Shown piece after piece: positions 17,682 to 26,527 of a stretch of DNA of 64,000 bases; position 1 is the stretch's first letter; every line of letters begins with the position of its first letter. The position numbers were made by a program, and so were the translations under genes. The notes under the pieces were generated by a model that did not search any database, was not told the origin of the DNA, and saw only the letters and a list, made by a program, of their open reading frames with translations. The DNA comes from Dolichospermum compactum NIES-806 (GTDB lineage: Bacteria; Cyanobacteriota; Cyanobacteriia; Cyanobacteriales; Nostocaceae): NCBI RefSeq assembly GCF_002368115.1, contig NZ_AP018316.1, positions 1,217,672 to 1,281,671 of the forward strand, in the 5' to 3' direction.

Positions 17682-18680
17682 ATGAAAACAGGACTTTTCT
17701 GCAATTACGAAAATCATCACCTAGATGCTAGACGGACTATATTTGAGCAAGTTTTATTGGTAAAAGAGGCTGAAAGTTTAGGTTTTGAAGAGGCTTGGGT
17801 AACGGAACATCATTTTAATGAGTTCAATCTTAGTCCTTCAATTCTGCTGTTATTGGCACATTTGGCGGGTGTAACTTCACAAATTCGTCTGGGAACTGCG
17901 GCTGTATTATTGCCATTTCATCAGCCAATCCGCGTGGCTGAAGATATCGCCACTTTGGATAATCTTTGTAGTGGGAGGCTGGCTTTTGGGGTAGCGAAAG
18001 GTGGACCATTTCCACAGCAAAATAAACATTTTGGGGTGACAACCCAGGAATCTCGCACCAGAATGTTAGAGTCAGTAGCATTGATTCAAAGGCTTTTATA
18101 TGAAACTGACGTATCATTTAATGGCGAATATTATCAATGTGAAAATCTCACAATTCATCCCCAACCATTGCAAAAACCAATTCCCATATATGTTGCTAGT
18201 GGTGACAATGATGCAATTGAATTTGCTGCTGAAAATTCCTTTGGTTTAATGGGTGGTCCGCCTTTTTCTCTAGAAAGATTGCGGAAGACAGTCAATAAGT
18301 ATCGGGAATTTAACTCCAGTGGTGCAGAAAAGTTCCTGTTAGCCCGGTTCTTTTTTGTGGGTAAAACCCATGATGAAGCGGTAAATGAAGCATTGCCTTT
18401 TATTCGCCATTTCAGTAAAGAAATGACGGCTAACTCAACTCAAGTAATGCAGAAAAGTCCTCAACAACCAGCATTTGATCGGACAAATATTTGTTTTGAT
18501 GAAGACTATTTGATTGAGAATTCAATTATCGGTGATGTTAACGGTTGTCGTGACAAAATCAAGAAATTTCAGGACGAATTAGATCTCAGCACACTAGCGT
18601 TAAAACCCTCATCTTTTTCTCTGCAAAAAAATCGAGAAAGTTTGCAACGCTACAATCAAGAGGTGCGGAATTATGTCTAA
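17682..18680 (+). CDS. Luciferase-like (LLM-class) flavin-dependent oxidoreductase
   Basis: A 332-residue protein of the bacterial luciferase-like monooxygenase family, TIM-barrel enzymes using reduced FMN. Family markers are 'ESLGFEEAWVTEHHFNEF' near residues 33-50, 'IRLGTAAVLLPFHQPIRVAEDIATLDNLCSGRLAFGVAKG' (residues ~70-110) and 'IPIYVASGDNDAIEFAAENSFGLM'. The substrate cannot be read from the sequence. Its stop overlaps the next start by 8 bp. The position between hup and hyp genes may be coincidental. Confidence 0.88.
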   Translation: MKTGLFCNYENHHLDARRTIFEQVLLVKEAESLGFEEAWVTEHHFNEFNLSPSILLLLAHLAGVTSQIRLGTAAVLLPFHQPIRVAEDIATLDNLCSGRLAFGVAKGGPFPQQNKHFGVTTQESRTRMLESVALIQRLLYETDVSFNGEYYQCENLTIHPQPLQKPIPIYVASGDNDAIEFAAENSFGLMGGPPFSLERLRKTVNKYREFNSSGAEKFLLARFFFVGKTHDEAVNEALPFIRHFSKEMTANSTQVMQKSPQQPAFDRTNICFDEDYLIENSIIGDVNGCRDKIKKFQDELDLSTLALKPSSFSLQKNRESLQRYNQEVRNYV

Positions 18681-19044
18681 ACTTTCTTTGCTTCCTCCCG
18701 ATGATTTACCTCCTACTAAGGTAACAAAAGAGGATGGTATCCTCCATTTGGAGTTGGAACAGTCTATAGGTAGATGCTTTTTCTATGCGTGCGATCGCAT
18801 TACCCAAGTATTACTATCTAATTGTCAGTGGTACATGACCACAGATAAGACTACTTTAATGTTAATTGTAGACTGTCCCGATATAGTTGCTTATTGGCAT
18901 ATAGTCAGCAATATTCCCCAATTAGGAAATAGACTAGAAAGATTGACTAAAGATGCCAAAATTCGCGTTTATCCTCCTTTTGGCAAAGGATCACCCTTTG
19001 AAATTGGAGTGAATGAAATTTCAGCTTATCGAGATTGGTTGTAA
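18673..19044 (+). CDS. Hypothetical protein coupled to the monooxygenase
   Basis: A 123-residue soluble protein overlapping the monooxygenase by 8 bp, so translationally coupled. Features include 'VLLSNCQWYMTTDKTTLMLIVDCPDIVAYWHI' and a C-terminal 'VYPPFGKGSPFEIGVNEISAYRDWL'. Not recognised. A terminator-like hairpin ends the unit. Confidence 0.65.
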   Translation: MSKLSLLPPDDLPPTKVTKEDGILHLELEQSIGRCFFYACDRITQVLLSNCQWYMTTDKTTLMLIVDCPDIVAYWHIVSNIPQLGNRLERLTKDAKIRVYPPFGKGSPFEIGVNEISAYRDWL

Positions 19045-19079
19045 GTCCTAAATTATATTTTAATCACTAAAATCACCAT

Positions 19080-19108
19080 ATCCCCGATTTATTCAAGAAG
19101 TCGGGGAT
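19080..19108 (+). terminator. Hairpin of the ATCCCCGA...TCGGGGAT family
   Basis: ATCCCCGATTTATT / CAAGAAGTCGGGGAT forms a stem 36 bp after the preceding stop, followed by TTATCTTTTTAT. Probable intrinsic terminator of the repeat family also seen at 13,381 and 17,207. Confidence 0.65.
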
Positions 19109-19157
19109 TTATCTTTTTATCTTGTTATAATAAAATAAATACGAAAATATAGCAGCC

Positions 19158-19766
19158 ATGATTAGTAATTTTGTCAATAATAAAAAAGAATTATTTGACC
19201 GTTGGGCAAATAGTTATGATTGGGCATTTCCCTCTTTTATTTACCAAGCTATCCATAAAAGATTACTGACAAAAGTTGAATTATCACCTCATGCAAATAT
19301 TTTAGATTTGGGTTGTGGAACAGGAAAACTATTAGATAGATTAGGAACTCAATTTCCAGAAATTACAGCTACAGGGTTAGATTTGTCTCCCCAAATGTTA
19401 CGGGTAGCGAGACAAAATAACCGCCACCGTCCGCGATTAATTTATCTTGAAGGTAATGCAGAAAATCTCCCCTTTGCTGAGGGACAATTTGATGCGGTAT
19501 TTAATACAATTAGTTTCTTGCATTATCCTCAACCAGAACAGGTTTTAAATGAGGTAGCAAGGGTACTTTCTCCTGGTGGTAAATTCTATTTAGTAGACAT
19601 TACTTTTAATAACTCATCACCATGTCAAATTACCTACTATTCACATACAGCAGTTAAATTTTATAGCCAAAAACAAAGAGAAGAAATGGGTAATAATGCA
19701 GGGTTAAATTGTATAGGTCACTATAATTTATTGGGGTTTGTATTATTAACTATTTTTCAAAAATAA
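19158..19766 (+). CDS. Class I SAM-dependent methyltransferase
   Basis: A 202-residue Rossmann-fold methyltransferase of the UbiE/Methyltransf_11 type. Motif I is 'ILDLGCGTGKLLDRL' near residue 50, the acidic residue for the SAM ribose is in 'TGLDLSPQML', motif II 'GNAENLPFAEGQFDAVFNTISFLHY' follows, then 'VARVLSPGGKFYLVDI'. The substrate is unknown. A hairpin GAGTGGGCAATGCCCACCC lies just downstream, between this gene and the convergent hypB. Confidence 0.9.
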   Translation: MISNFVNNKKELFDRWANSYDWAFPSFIYQAIHKRLLTKVELSPHANILDLGCGTGKLLDRLGTQFPEITATGLDLSPQMLRVARQNNRHRPRLIYLEGNAENLPFAEGQFDAVFNTISFLHYPQPEQVLNEVARVLSPGGKFYLVDITFNNSSPCQITYYSHTAVKFYSQKQREEMGNNAGLNCIGHYNLLGFVLLTIFQK

Positions 19767-19910
19767 AGCTAATTTTATTAGAGTGGGCAATGCCCACCCT
19801 ACGAAAATAGTGTAATATAAACATGAATTAAGCATTTTTTATTTTCTCTGTGTCCTCTGTGCCTCTGTGGTTAGTAAAAAAATATTAAACTCAAAACAAA
19901 GCACATCAAT

Positions 19911-20735
19911 TTATAGAGAAATTAAATTAGCCGAATTATTCACCTGTTGAGATAACCAACCATATAAACCTGCTAACCCTTCCCCAGTAGTAGCAGAAAC
20001 TTGAAAAATTCGTATATTTGGATTTACCTGTTTTGCATATTCAATACAACGTTGAACATCAAATTGTAAATAGGGAAGTAAATCAATTTTCGTGAGAATC
20101 ATAACTTCACTATTGCGGAAAATATGGGGATATTTAATAGGTTTATCTTCCCCTTCCGTCACCGATAAAATTACCACCTTAGCAGCTTCTCCCAAATCAA
20201 ACAAAGCTGGACAAACCAAATTTCCGACATTTTCAATCATCACCACAGAATTAAGGGGAGGATTCAATTCTTGCAGCCCTTTTTCTATCATGGAAGCGTC
20301 TAAATGACAACCTGTACCCGTGTTGATTTGCACAACTTTACAACCTGTTTGTTTAATCTTTTCCGCATCATTAGTAGTTTCTTGATCACCTTCAATCACG
20401 CTAATAGATAATTTATCTTTTAAATCATTAATTGTGCGAGTTAATAATGTAGTTTTTCCCGCACCAGGAGAACTCATTAAATTCAAAGCCAGGATATTTC
20501 TACCTTTAAACCAGCCGCGATTTTGGGCAGCTAATAAGTTATTTTTACCTAAGATTTCTTGTTCTAAAGATATGGTTGTATTATGTATTTTAGCATGAAT
20601 TTGGGGTGATTCTTCATGGTGATGAGTATGGGTAATTACAGTCCCATCTGGTAAGGTATGGGTATGATGATGTTCATCTTCCATATTTGTAATTGTCGTT
20701 TGATTATCATCCGAACATCCGCAAGTTACACACAT
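19911..20735 (-). CDS. hypB: Hydrogenase nickel-insertion GTPase HypB
   Basis: A 274-residue SIMIBI GTPase that, with HypA, inserts Ni into the hydrogenase large subunit. The N-terminus has 'MCVTCGCSDD' and a His-rich tract ('EDEHHHTHTLPDGTVITHTHHHEE') that stores Ni/Zn; the G1 loop is 'SSPGAGKTTLL' near residue 95, with 'EGDQETTNDA', 'ENVGNLVCPA' and 'LTKIDLLPY' following. It is the last gene of the hyp run and overlaps hypA by 10 bp. Confidence 0.97.
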   Translation of the reverse strand: MCVTCGCSDDNQTTITNMEDEHHHTHTLPDGTVITHTHHHEESPQIHAKIHNTTISLEQEILGKNNLLAAQNRGWFKGRNILALNLMSSPGAGKTTLLTRTINDLKDKLSISVIEGDQETTNDAEKIKQTGCKVVQINTGTGCHLDASMIEKGLQELNPPLNSVVMIENVGNLVCPALFDLGEAAKVVILSVTEGEDKPIKYPHIFRNSEVMILTKIDLLPYLQFDVQRCIEYAKQVNPNIRIFQVSATTGEGLAGLYGWLSQQVNNSANLISL

Positions 20736-21067
20736 AAATCCTCCACTTCAATTTCTTTTATTTTTAATTCTTCACCAGTCAATAAATCCAATTTTACACT
20801 ACCACATTGACAAATACCAAAAGGTTTATCTACATAAAATGTAGTACCACATTCACGGCATCTAGCCATTCCTGGTATTTCTAAAATTTCTAATATTGCC
20901 CCTTCGACTATTGTATCTTTAGCGCAAATATCAAAACAAAATTTAATGGCATCTGGCATAATAGCTGATAATTTGCCAATTTCTAATAATACTCTTTGGA
21001 CTTTTTTATTTTGGGCGTTTTCGCTAACGATAGCGATGATGTTTTGGGTGATTCCTAGTTCGTGCAT
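20726..21067 (-). CDS. hypA: Hydrogenase nickel chaperone HypA
   Basis: A 113-residue protein with the Ni-binding N-terminus 'MHELGIT' (His2) and a zinc domain 'CRECGTTFYVDKPFGICQCGS' (two CxxC-type pairs). It delivers Ni together with HypB to HupL. It lies 57 bp after hypE, with part of a dispersed 'CACGCAG...GCGCAGAG' repeat in the gap, and overlaps hypB. Confidence 0.96.
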   Translation of the reverse strand: MHELGITQNIIAIVSENAQNKKVQRVLLEIGKLSAIMPDAIKFCFDICAKDTIVEGAILEILEIPGMARCRECGTTFYVDKPFGICQCGSVKLDLLTGEELKIKEIEVEDLCV

Positions 21068-21124
21068 AGTTTTTTTGTTTCACGCAGCGACGCAGAGGCG
21101 CAGAGAGAGGAAGAATGAGGTTTT

Positions 21125-22219
21125 TTAACAAATTCTGGGAAGTTGGTCGCCGACTAGCATATCTATGATTCTTTCTGCACCAAAGGCGGTTTTTAAGAGG
21201 ACTATTCCTGGTGGTGTGGGAATAATTTCACCTATGATAGATGCTTGTTTTCCTGTGGGGTGGTTTTGCATTGTTGCTAAAATTAAATCGGCTTTTTCTG
21301 GAGGGGCAATAATAACTAATTTTCCTTCGTTGGCTAAATATAAGGGTTCTAACCCTAATATTTCACAGACTCCATTTACTTCTTCTCGAATAGGAATTGC
21401 GTTTTCATTGATATATATTCCTACGTTTGCTGTGATGGCAAATTCGTTTAATACTGTGGCTAAACCTCCTCTTGTTGCGTCTCTCATGGCGTGAATTTGA
21501 GGGCAAACTTTGATAATTTCAGCAACTAATTCATGTAATGGTTGACAGTCGCTTTCTATATCGGTTTCTAATGCTAATTCTTCTCTAGCAATTAATATTG
21601 CTGTACCATGATTTCCTATTTCTCCGTTAATAATTACTACGTCTCCCGGTTGAATATGGCGCGGAGAAATATCAATTCCTGGGGGAATTATGCCAATACC
21701 AGCAGTGTTGATAAATAGTTTATCGGCACAACCACGATTAACAACTTTTGTGTCTCCTGTGACTATTTGTACTCCAGCTTTTTTGGCTGCTTTTTGCATA
21801 CTAGTCACAACTTTTCGTAATGTTTCTATTGGTAAACCTTCTTCTAAAATGACGCTACAAGTGAGATATAAAGGTTTTGCACCACTCACGGCTAAATCAT
21901 TAATTGTGCCATTTATTGCTAATTCTCCTATGTTTGAACCAGGGAAAAATAAGGGGTCTACTACATAAGAATCTGTGGTAAATGCTAGTCGCTTTCCATG
22001 TTGAGAAAGACTGGCTAAATCAAATGTGGCTTGGTCTTCTAATTGGGCAAGAATGGGATTATCAAAACTTTTCACAAATATATCATCTATTAAATCTCTC
22101 ATGGCTTTACCACCACTACCATGAGATAAATTAATATGAGTATCCCTCACTTTTCCTTGACGACGACGGACTTGTTCGATTTTTTGAAAGAGTGAATTTT
22201 GATTAGGGTTAATTGGCAT
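21125..22219 (-). CDS. hypE: Hydrogenase maturation protein HypE
   Basis: A 364-residue PurM/AIR-synthase-fold enzyme that dehydrates a thiocarboxamide on its own C-terminal Cys to a thiocyanate, the CN source for the Ni-Fe site. 'NLSHGSGGKAMRDLI' near residue 28 is the ATP-binding start, 'DATRGGLATVLNEFA' the family motif, and the protein ends in 'LPRIC', the required C-terminal Cys. It partners with HypF. Confidence 0.97.
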   Translation of the reverse strand: MPINPNQNSLFQKIEQVRRRQGKVRDTHINLSHGSGGKAMRDLIDDIFVKSFDNPILAQLEDQATFDLASLSQHGKRLAFTTDSYVVDPLFFPGSNIGELAINGTINDLAVSGAKPLYLTCSVILEEGLPIETLRKVVTSMQKAAKKAGVQIVTGDTKVVNRGCADKLFINTAGIGIIPPGIDISPRHIQPGDVVIINGEIGNHGTAILIAREELALETDIESDCQPLHELVAEIIKVCPQIHAMRDATRGGLATVLNEFAITANVGIYINENAIPIREEVNGVCEILGLEPLYLANEGKLVIIAPPEKADLILATMQNHPTGKQASIIGEIIPTPPGIVLLKTAFGAERIIDMLVGDQLPRIC

Positions 22220-22287
22220 TTTAAAATTGCTTTGTAATTATATTTTTTTCTTGTGGGACAGGCATCTTGCCTGTCATTGTTAATTAA

Positions 22288-22503
22288 TTACCTACCTGTT
22301 TCTTCATGTCTACCATTGTGTTTATCGTAATGTAAAACGCCACCAACTGCCCAATCTTCCCGTTCAAATTCGTCAATATGTACGGTTATCCATTCGGGTT
22401 TTGTTCCTAAAGCAGAAACTAAAGCATCGGTTACAGCTTTAACTAATTTTCGCTTTTTTTCTATGGAGTGACCTTTACCAATTTGAACAGTGACAAAAGG
22501 CAT
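22288..22503 (-). CDS. 4-oxalocrotonate tautomerase-like protein within the hyp run
   Basis: A 71-residue tautomerase-superfamily protein starting 'MPFVTVQIGKGHSIEKKRKLVKAVTDAL', where Pro2 becomes the catalytic N-terminal proline. Family members form oligomers and catalyse keto-enol isomerisation. A tautomerase gene between hypD and hypE is also known from other heterocystous cyanobacteria, suggesting a conserved but unexplained role with the hydrogenase genes. It is spaced 24 bp from hypD. Confidence 0.88.
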   Translation of the reverse strand: MPFVTVQIGKGHSIEKKRKLVKAVTDALVSALGTKPEWITVHIDEFEREDWAVGGVLHYDKHNGRHEETGR

Positions 22504-22527
22504 ATAATTTTCCTCAAATTGTGCAAT

Positions 22528-23679
22528 TTAGCTTGATAGCGATTGTGGAGATACACCTGATTTATCTCTTTTAGCCATAGTGGAAAGTCGCCCATATTTG
22601 TAATATGCTGCACAAGCACCTTCGGAAGAAACCATACAAGTTCCTATGGGTGTTTCTGGTGTGCAAGCTGTTCCAAATACTTTACATTGCCAAGGTTTTA
22701 AAACTCCTTTGAGAATTTCTCCACACTGACAAGCTCTATGATCTGCTACTTTTAAATTAGGAATGGTAAATTTAACTTCAGCATCAAATTGGGCATATTC
22801 TGCACGAATTTTAAAACCGGAATTGGGGATTTCTCCTAAACCTCGCCATGCAAATTTTTCACGGACTGTAAAAACTTGATTCATGGCTATTAATGCGTTT
22901 TGATTTCCGCTAGGTTCTACTAAACGATTATATTGATTTTCAACTTGACAACGATTTTCTACTATTTGTTTTAATAACATCCAAATTGATTGGAATATAT
23001 CTAATGGTTCAAAGCCGGAAATAACGATGGGTTTATGATATTCTTGGGCAATAAATTCATAAGGTTCTGTCCCTATGACCATACTTACATGACCAGGACC
23101 AACAAAACCATCAAGTTGTAAATCGGGATTTTCTAATAATGCTTGTAATGCAGGAATTACTAATACATGATTGGAAAACATACTAAAGTTAGTGATATTT
23201 TCCGCGGCTGCTTGGAGAATGGTAAGTGCGGTACTAGGGGCGGTGGTTTCAAAGCCTAAACCGAAGAAAACTATTTCTTTATTGGGGTTTTCTTTGGCTA
23301 TTTTCAGACTATCCAATGGTGAGTAAACCATGCGAATATCAGCACCTTGGGCTTTGGCTTGCAATAAGCTGGTTTTTGCACCAGGTACGCGCATTGCGTC
23401 GCCAAATGTGGTAAATATGATGTTGGGTAGTTGACAGAGTGCGATCGCATCATCTATTCTCCCTTTAGGCATAACGCACACTGGACAACCAGGCCCATGA
23501 ATTAATTCAATATTATCGGGTAATATTTCTTCAATTCCGTATTTAAAAATAGCATGGGTATGTCCTCCGCATACTTCCATTATTTTTAAGTGTCTGTCTA
23601 TTTGTTGGCTGAGTTTTTCGATTTCTTTTTGTAAGGCTTGGGCTTTTTCTGGGTTACGAAATTCATCTACGTATTTCAT
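22528..23679 (-). CDS. hypD: Hydrogenase maturation protein HypD
   Basis: A 383-residue Fe-S protein that with HypC carries the Fe while CO and CN ligands are added. Signature motifs are 'EVCGGHTHAIFKYG' near residue 38, 'HGPGCPVCVMP' near residue 63, 'FGLGFETTAPSTA' near residue 145 and the C-terminal [4Fe-4S] region 'CQCGEILKGVLKPWQCKVFG' with further Cys in 'CTPETPIGTCMVSSEGAC'. Length normal. Upstream is hypC after a 131-bp gap. Confidence 0.97.
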   Translation of the reverse strand: MKYVDEFRNPEKAQALQKEIEKLSQQIDRHLKIMEVCGGHTHAIFKYGIEEILPDNIELIHGPGCPVCVMPKGRIDDAIALCQLPNIIFTTFGDAMRVPGAKTSLLQAKAQGADIRMVYSPLDSLKIAKENPNKEIVFFGLGFETTAPSTALTILQAAAENITNFSMFSNHVLVIPALQALLENPDLQLDGFVGPGHVSMVIGTEPYEFIAQEYHKPIVISGFEPLDIFQSIWMLLKQIVENRCQVENQYNRLVEPSGNQNALIAMNQVFTVREKFAWRGLGEIPNSGFKIRAEYAQFDAEVKFTIPNLKVADHRACQCGEILKGVLKPWQCKVFGTACTPETPIGTCMVSSEGACAAYYKYGRLSTMAKRDKSGVSPQSLSS

Positions 23680-23810
23680 ATCAATTTTAAATTTTTTTAG
23701 ATTTTGGATTTTGGATTAATTACTTCACAAAACATAAATTGATTAGCTAGAATGTCATCATTTTGTTTTTCCAGTCCGTTTTAACGGACTTTTGCTATTA
23801 GCCTTGTACT

Positions 23811-24056
23811 TTAGTGCAAGGCGGCTATTTCTTGCAATAATTGTAATGTTTCTGCGGCTTCTTGTTCGTTGATTCTGTTCATTGCAAAACCAACGTGAAC
23901 TAATACCCAATCTCCTATACATTTTTCGGGAGGGTGTTGTTCGTCAACTATACAGGCTATATTTATTTGTCTTTTGACTCCTCCAATATTAACCATAGCT
24001 AGTTTATGTTCGGGGTTGGTTATTTCTGTTATTTGTCCGGGTATTCCTAAACACAT
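23811..24056 (-). CDS. hypC: Hydrogenase assembly chaperone HypC
   Basis: An 81-residue member of HypC/HupF with the essential 'MCLGIPGQI' N-terminus (Cys2 binds the Fe(CN)2CO unit and HupL) and the family 'DWVLVHVGFAMNRINEQEA' segment. It acts in a complex with HypD and then with the immature large subunit. Separated from hypF by 62 bp that include a decayed copy of the CCCCGACTT hairpin repeat. Confidence 0.97.
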   Translation of the reverse strand: MCLGIPGQITEITNPEHKLAMVNIGGVKRQINIACIVDEQHPPEKCIGDWVLVHVGFAMNRINEQEAAETLQLLQEIAALH

Positions 24057-24118
24057 TTTAATTTTCCTTTTTTTGAATATTTCAGATCACCGACTTATTT
24101 TTCAATTTAATGAATAAA

Positions 24119-26488
24119 CTATAATTTAATCTTAGAAGTCGGGGATATTTTTAGATATCTAGCCGCAGCAATTACACTTTGTCCTAGTGATAAACCTCCG
24201 TCATTTGCAGGTACTAGACTATGAGTTAATACATTAATTTCTAATTTTTCTAGTCGCATTTTTACCTGTTGTAATAGAATTTGGTTCTGAAATACACCTC
24301 CTGTTAATGCTACCTGATTAAATTCATGTTCTTGTCTAAGTTGTTGAACCATTGTTACAACAGTAATAGCTAAACTTTTATGAAATTTTGCAGCTATTTC
24401 TGATGAGGATATGTGCTGTTTAATATCATTGAGGATTTCTCGCCATGCTGGAGATGTATTGATATAATAAATATTATCTAATTTTTTAAATTTAAAGGAA
24501 TAATTTAGAATTTCTTCATCATTGTTTAAAATATTGACATCAGCTATTGTTTCCATTTCTATTGCTGCTTGTCCTTCATAACTACATTGTTCTCGACAAA
24601 TACCTATTGCGGCGGCAACTGCATCAAATAATCTGCCTACTGATGATGTTAAGGGTGAATTAATACCTTTTTCTATGATTTGGTTGAGTAGTTTTGGGTT
24701 GTTAGTTTCTAAAAATTTGATGATTTCTAAATCACTGTACTTTTCTTTGATTTCTTCCCAAGTAAAAGCATTAATTAATTGAGAGTATGTATTTCTCCAA
24801 GGTTGATAAATTGCCTGTTTTCCTCCTATCATTGCCATTGGTGTAAATGTCGCCAATCTTTGAGAGTTACCATAATCTGCTAGTAAAAATTCTCCTCCCC
24901 ACAGTGTACCATCTTCACCATATCCTAACCCATCAAAAGCTATGCCTAAAATGGGTTTTGTATTTAAGGGAATTTGATTTTCTGCCATACAGGCAGCAAT
25001 ATGGGCGTGATGATGTTGAATTTCTGCTAATTTAATGTTATTACTTTCTGTTAGTTCTTTGCCAAGTTTAGAAGACAAATACTCTGGATGCTTATCAATA
25101 GCAATTATTTCTGGTTGATGTTGAAATAAATTCAGATATAAATTCAATGTTTCTTGATAAGCATTAAAAGCAGCCGCATTTTCTAAATCTCCTAAATGTT
25201 GTGATAAAATTGCCTCACCTTCTCTTAACAAACAAAAGGTATTTTTTAACTCGCTACCCATTGCTAAAATATGCGGTACTTTTGCAAATCCTGGAGGTAA
25301 AACAATTGGTGCAGGTGCATATCCTCTAGCGCGTCTGAGGGTTTGAATTTGATTATCAATAACTCGCACTACAGAATCATCTACTCTATTAACAATATCA
25401 CGATTATGTAAAAGAAAATAATCAGCTATTTTTGATAATTTATCTTTTGCATCTTCATTATCTAGACATTGTGGTTCATCAGAAATATTACCACTAGTTA
25501 AAACTATGGGTACTTTCATTCTTCTGAGAATTAAATGATGTAAAGGCGTATAAGGTAACATAAAACCCAGAGTATTTTGTCCTGGGGCTATGGAAGATGC
25601 TAATTTACTATTATCTTTGATTTTTAATAAAACAATTGGTGCAGCAGAAGTTGTTAATACTTCTTTTTCTAAATCATTAATATAGCAATATTCAGAAATA
25701 ATATTTATATCTCTTGCCATTAAAGCCAAAGGTTTATGATAACGACTTTTACGATTTCTGAGTTTGATAACTGCATTTTCTAAAGTGGCATCACAAGCTA
25801 AATGAAAACCTCCTAAACCTTTAATAGCAACAATTTCACCCTTTTGTAACAACGTACAAACAGCATCCACCTCATCCAACATAGAAAACATATCAGATAT
25901 CACAGGTTTACCGTCAGCCCTTTCTAACCATGCACGAGGTCCACAGTTAAAACAAGCCACAGGTTGGGCATGAAACCGACGATTTTCTACATCTTGATAT
26001 TCCTTTTCACATTCCTGGCACATTGGAAAATTCACCATGCTGGTGTTACTTCTATCGTAAGGAATAGCCCGAATAATACTCAACCTTGGACCACAATGAG
26101 TACAATTAGTAAAAGGATAACGAAAATAACGACTAAAAGGATCAAAAATCTCCTTTTGACATTGAGTACAACTTGCCGTGTCAGGAGAAATTCCAGTTTT
26201 TACCACACTATTAACACTGCGAGAAATCATAAAATCATCAAAATTAAACTCCCCCAAATATGGGCTTCTAATCACCTCATTAATTCTTGCCAAAGGAGGA
26301 CATTCTTGATATAGTTTATTGACAAACTCCGTTATTTCTTCCTCACTACCAGAAACACGAATTAACACCCCTTTCCCATCATTACAAACATCACCCTTTA
26401 ACCCGAAAAACTTCGCCAAACGATACACAGTAGGACGAAAACCCACACCTTGCACAGTCCCACAAACCCGAATTTCCTCTATTCTCAT
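24119..26488 (-). CDS. hypF: Carbamoyltransferase HypF
   Basis: A 789-residue multidomain enzyme that makes the carbamoyl group for the CN ligands from carbamoyl phosphate. In order: N-terminal acylphosphatase domain ('CGTVQGVGFRPTVYRLA'), two zinc fingers ('CTQCQKEIFDP...CTHCG' and 'CQECEKEYQD...CFNCG', residues ~107-182), a YrdC-like domain (residues ~200-390) and a Kae1-like domain with 'IQHHHAHIAACMAEN' near residue 490. Full length for the family. It transfers the group to the Cys of HypE. Confidence 0.97.
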   Translation of the reverse strand: MRIEEIRVCGTVQGVGFRPTVYRLAKFFGLKGDVCNDGKGVLIRVSGSEEEITEFVNKLYQECPPLARINEVIRSPYLGEFNFDDFMISRSVNSVVKTGISPDTASCTQCQKEIFDPFSRYFRYPFTNCTHCGPRLSIIRAIPYDRSNTSMVNFPMCQECEKEYQDVENRRFHAQPVACFNCGPRAWLERADGKPVISDMFSMLDEVDAVCTLLQKGEIVAIKGLGGFHLACDATLENAVIKLRNRKSRYHKPLALMARDINIISEYCYINDLEKEVLTTSAAPIVLLKIKDNSKLASSIAPGQNTLGFMLPYTPLHHLILRRMKVPIVLTSGNISDEPQCLDNEDAKDKLSKIADYFLLHNRDIVNRVDDSVVRVIDNQIQTLRRARGYAPAPIVLPPGFAKVPHILAMGSELKNTFCLLREGEAILSQHLGDLENAAAFNAYQETLNLYLNLFQHQPEIIAIDKHPEYLSSKLGKELTESNNIKLAEIQHHHAHIAACMAENQIPLNTKPILGIAFDGLGYGEDGTLWGGEFLLADYGNSQRLATFTPMAMIGGKQAIYQPWRNTYSQLINAFTWEEIKEKYSDLEIIKFLETNNPKLLNQIIEKGINSPLTSSVGRLFDAVAAAIGICREQCSYEGQAAIEMETIADVNILNNDEEILNYSFKFKKLDNIYYINTSPAWREILNDIKQHISSSEIAAKFHKSLAITVVTMVQQLRQEHEFNQVALTGGVFQNQILLQQVKMRLEKLEINVLTHSLVPANDGGLSLGQSVIAAARYLKISPTSKIKL

Positions 26489-26527
26489 CCTTCCTCCTCT
26501 GCGCCTCTGCGCCTCTGCGTGAGATAA

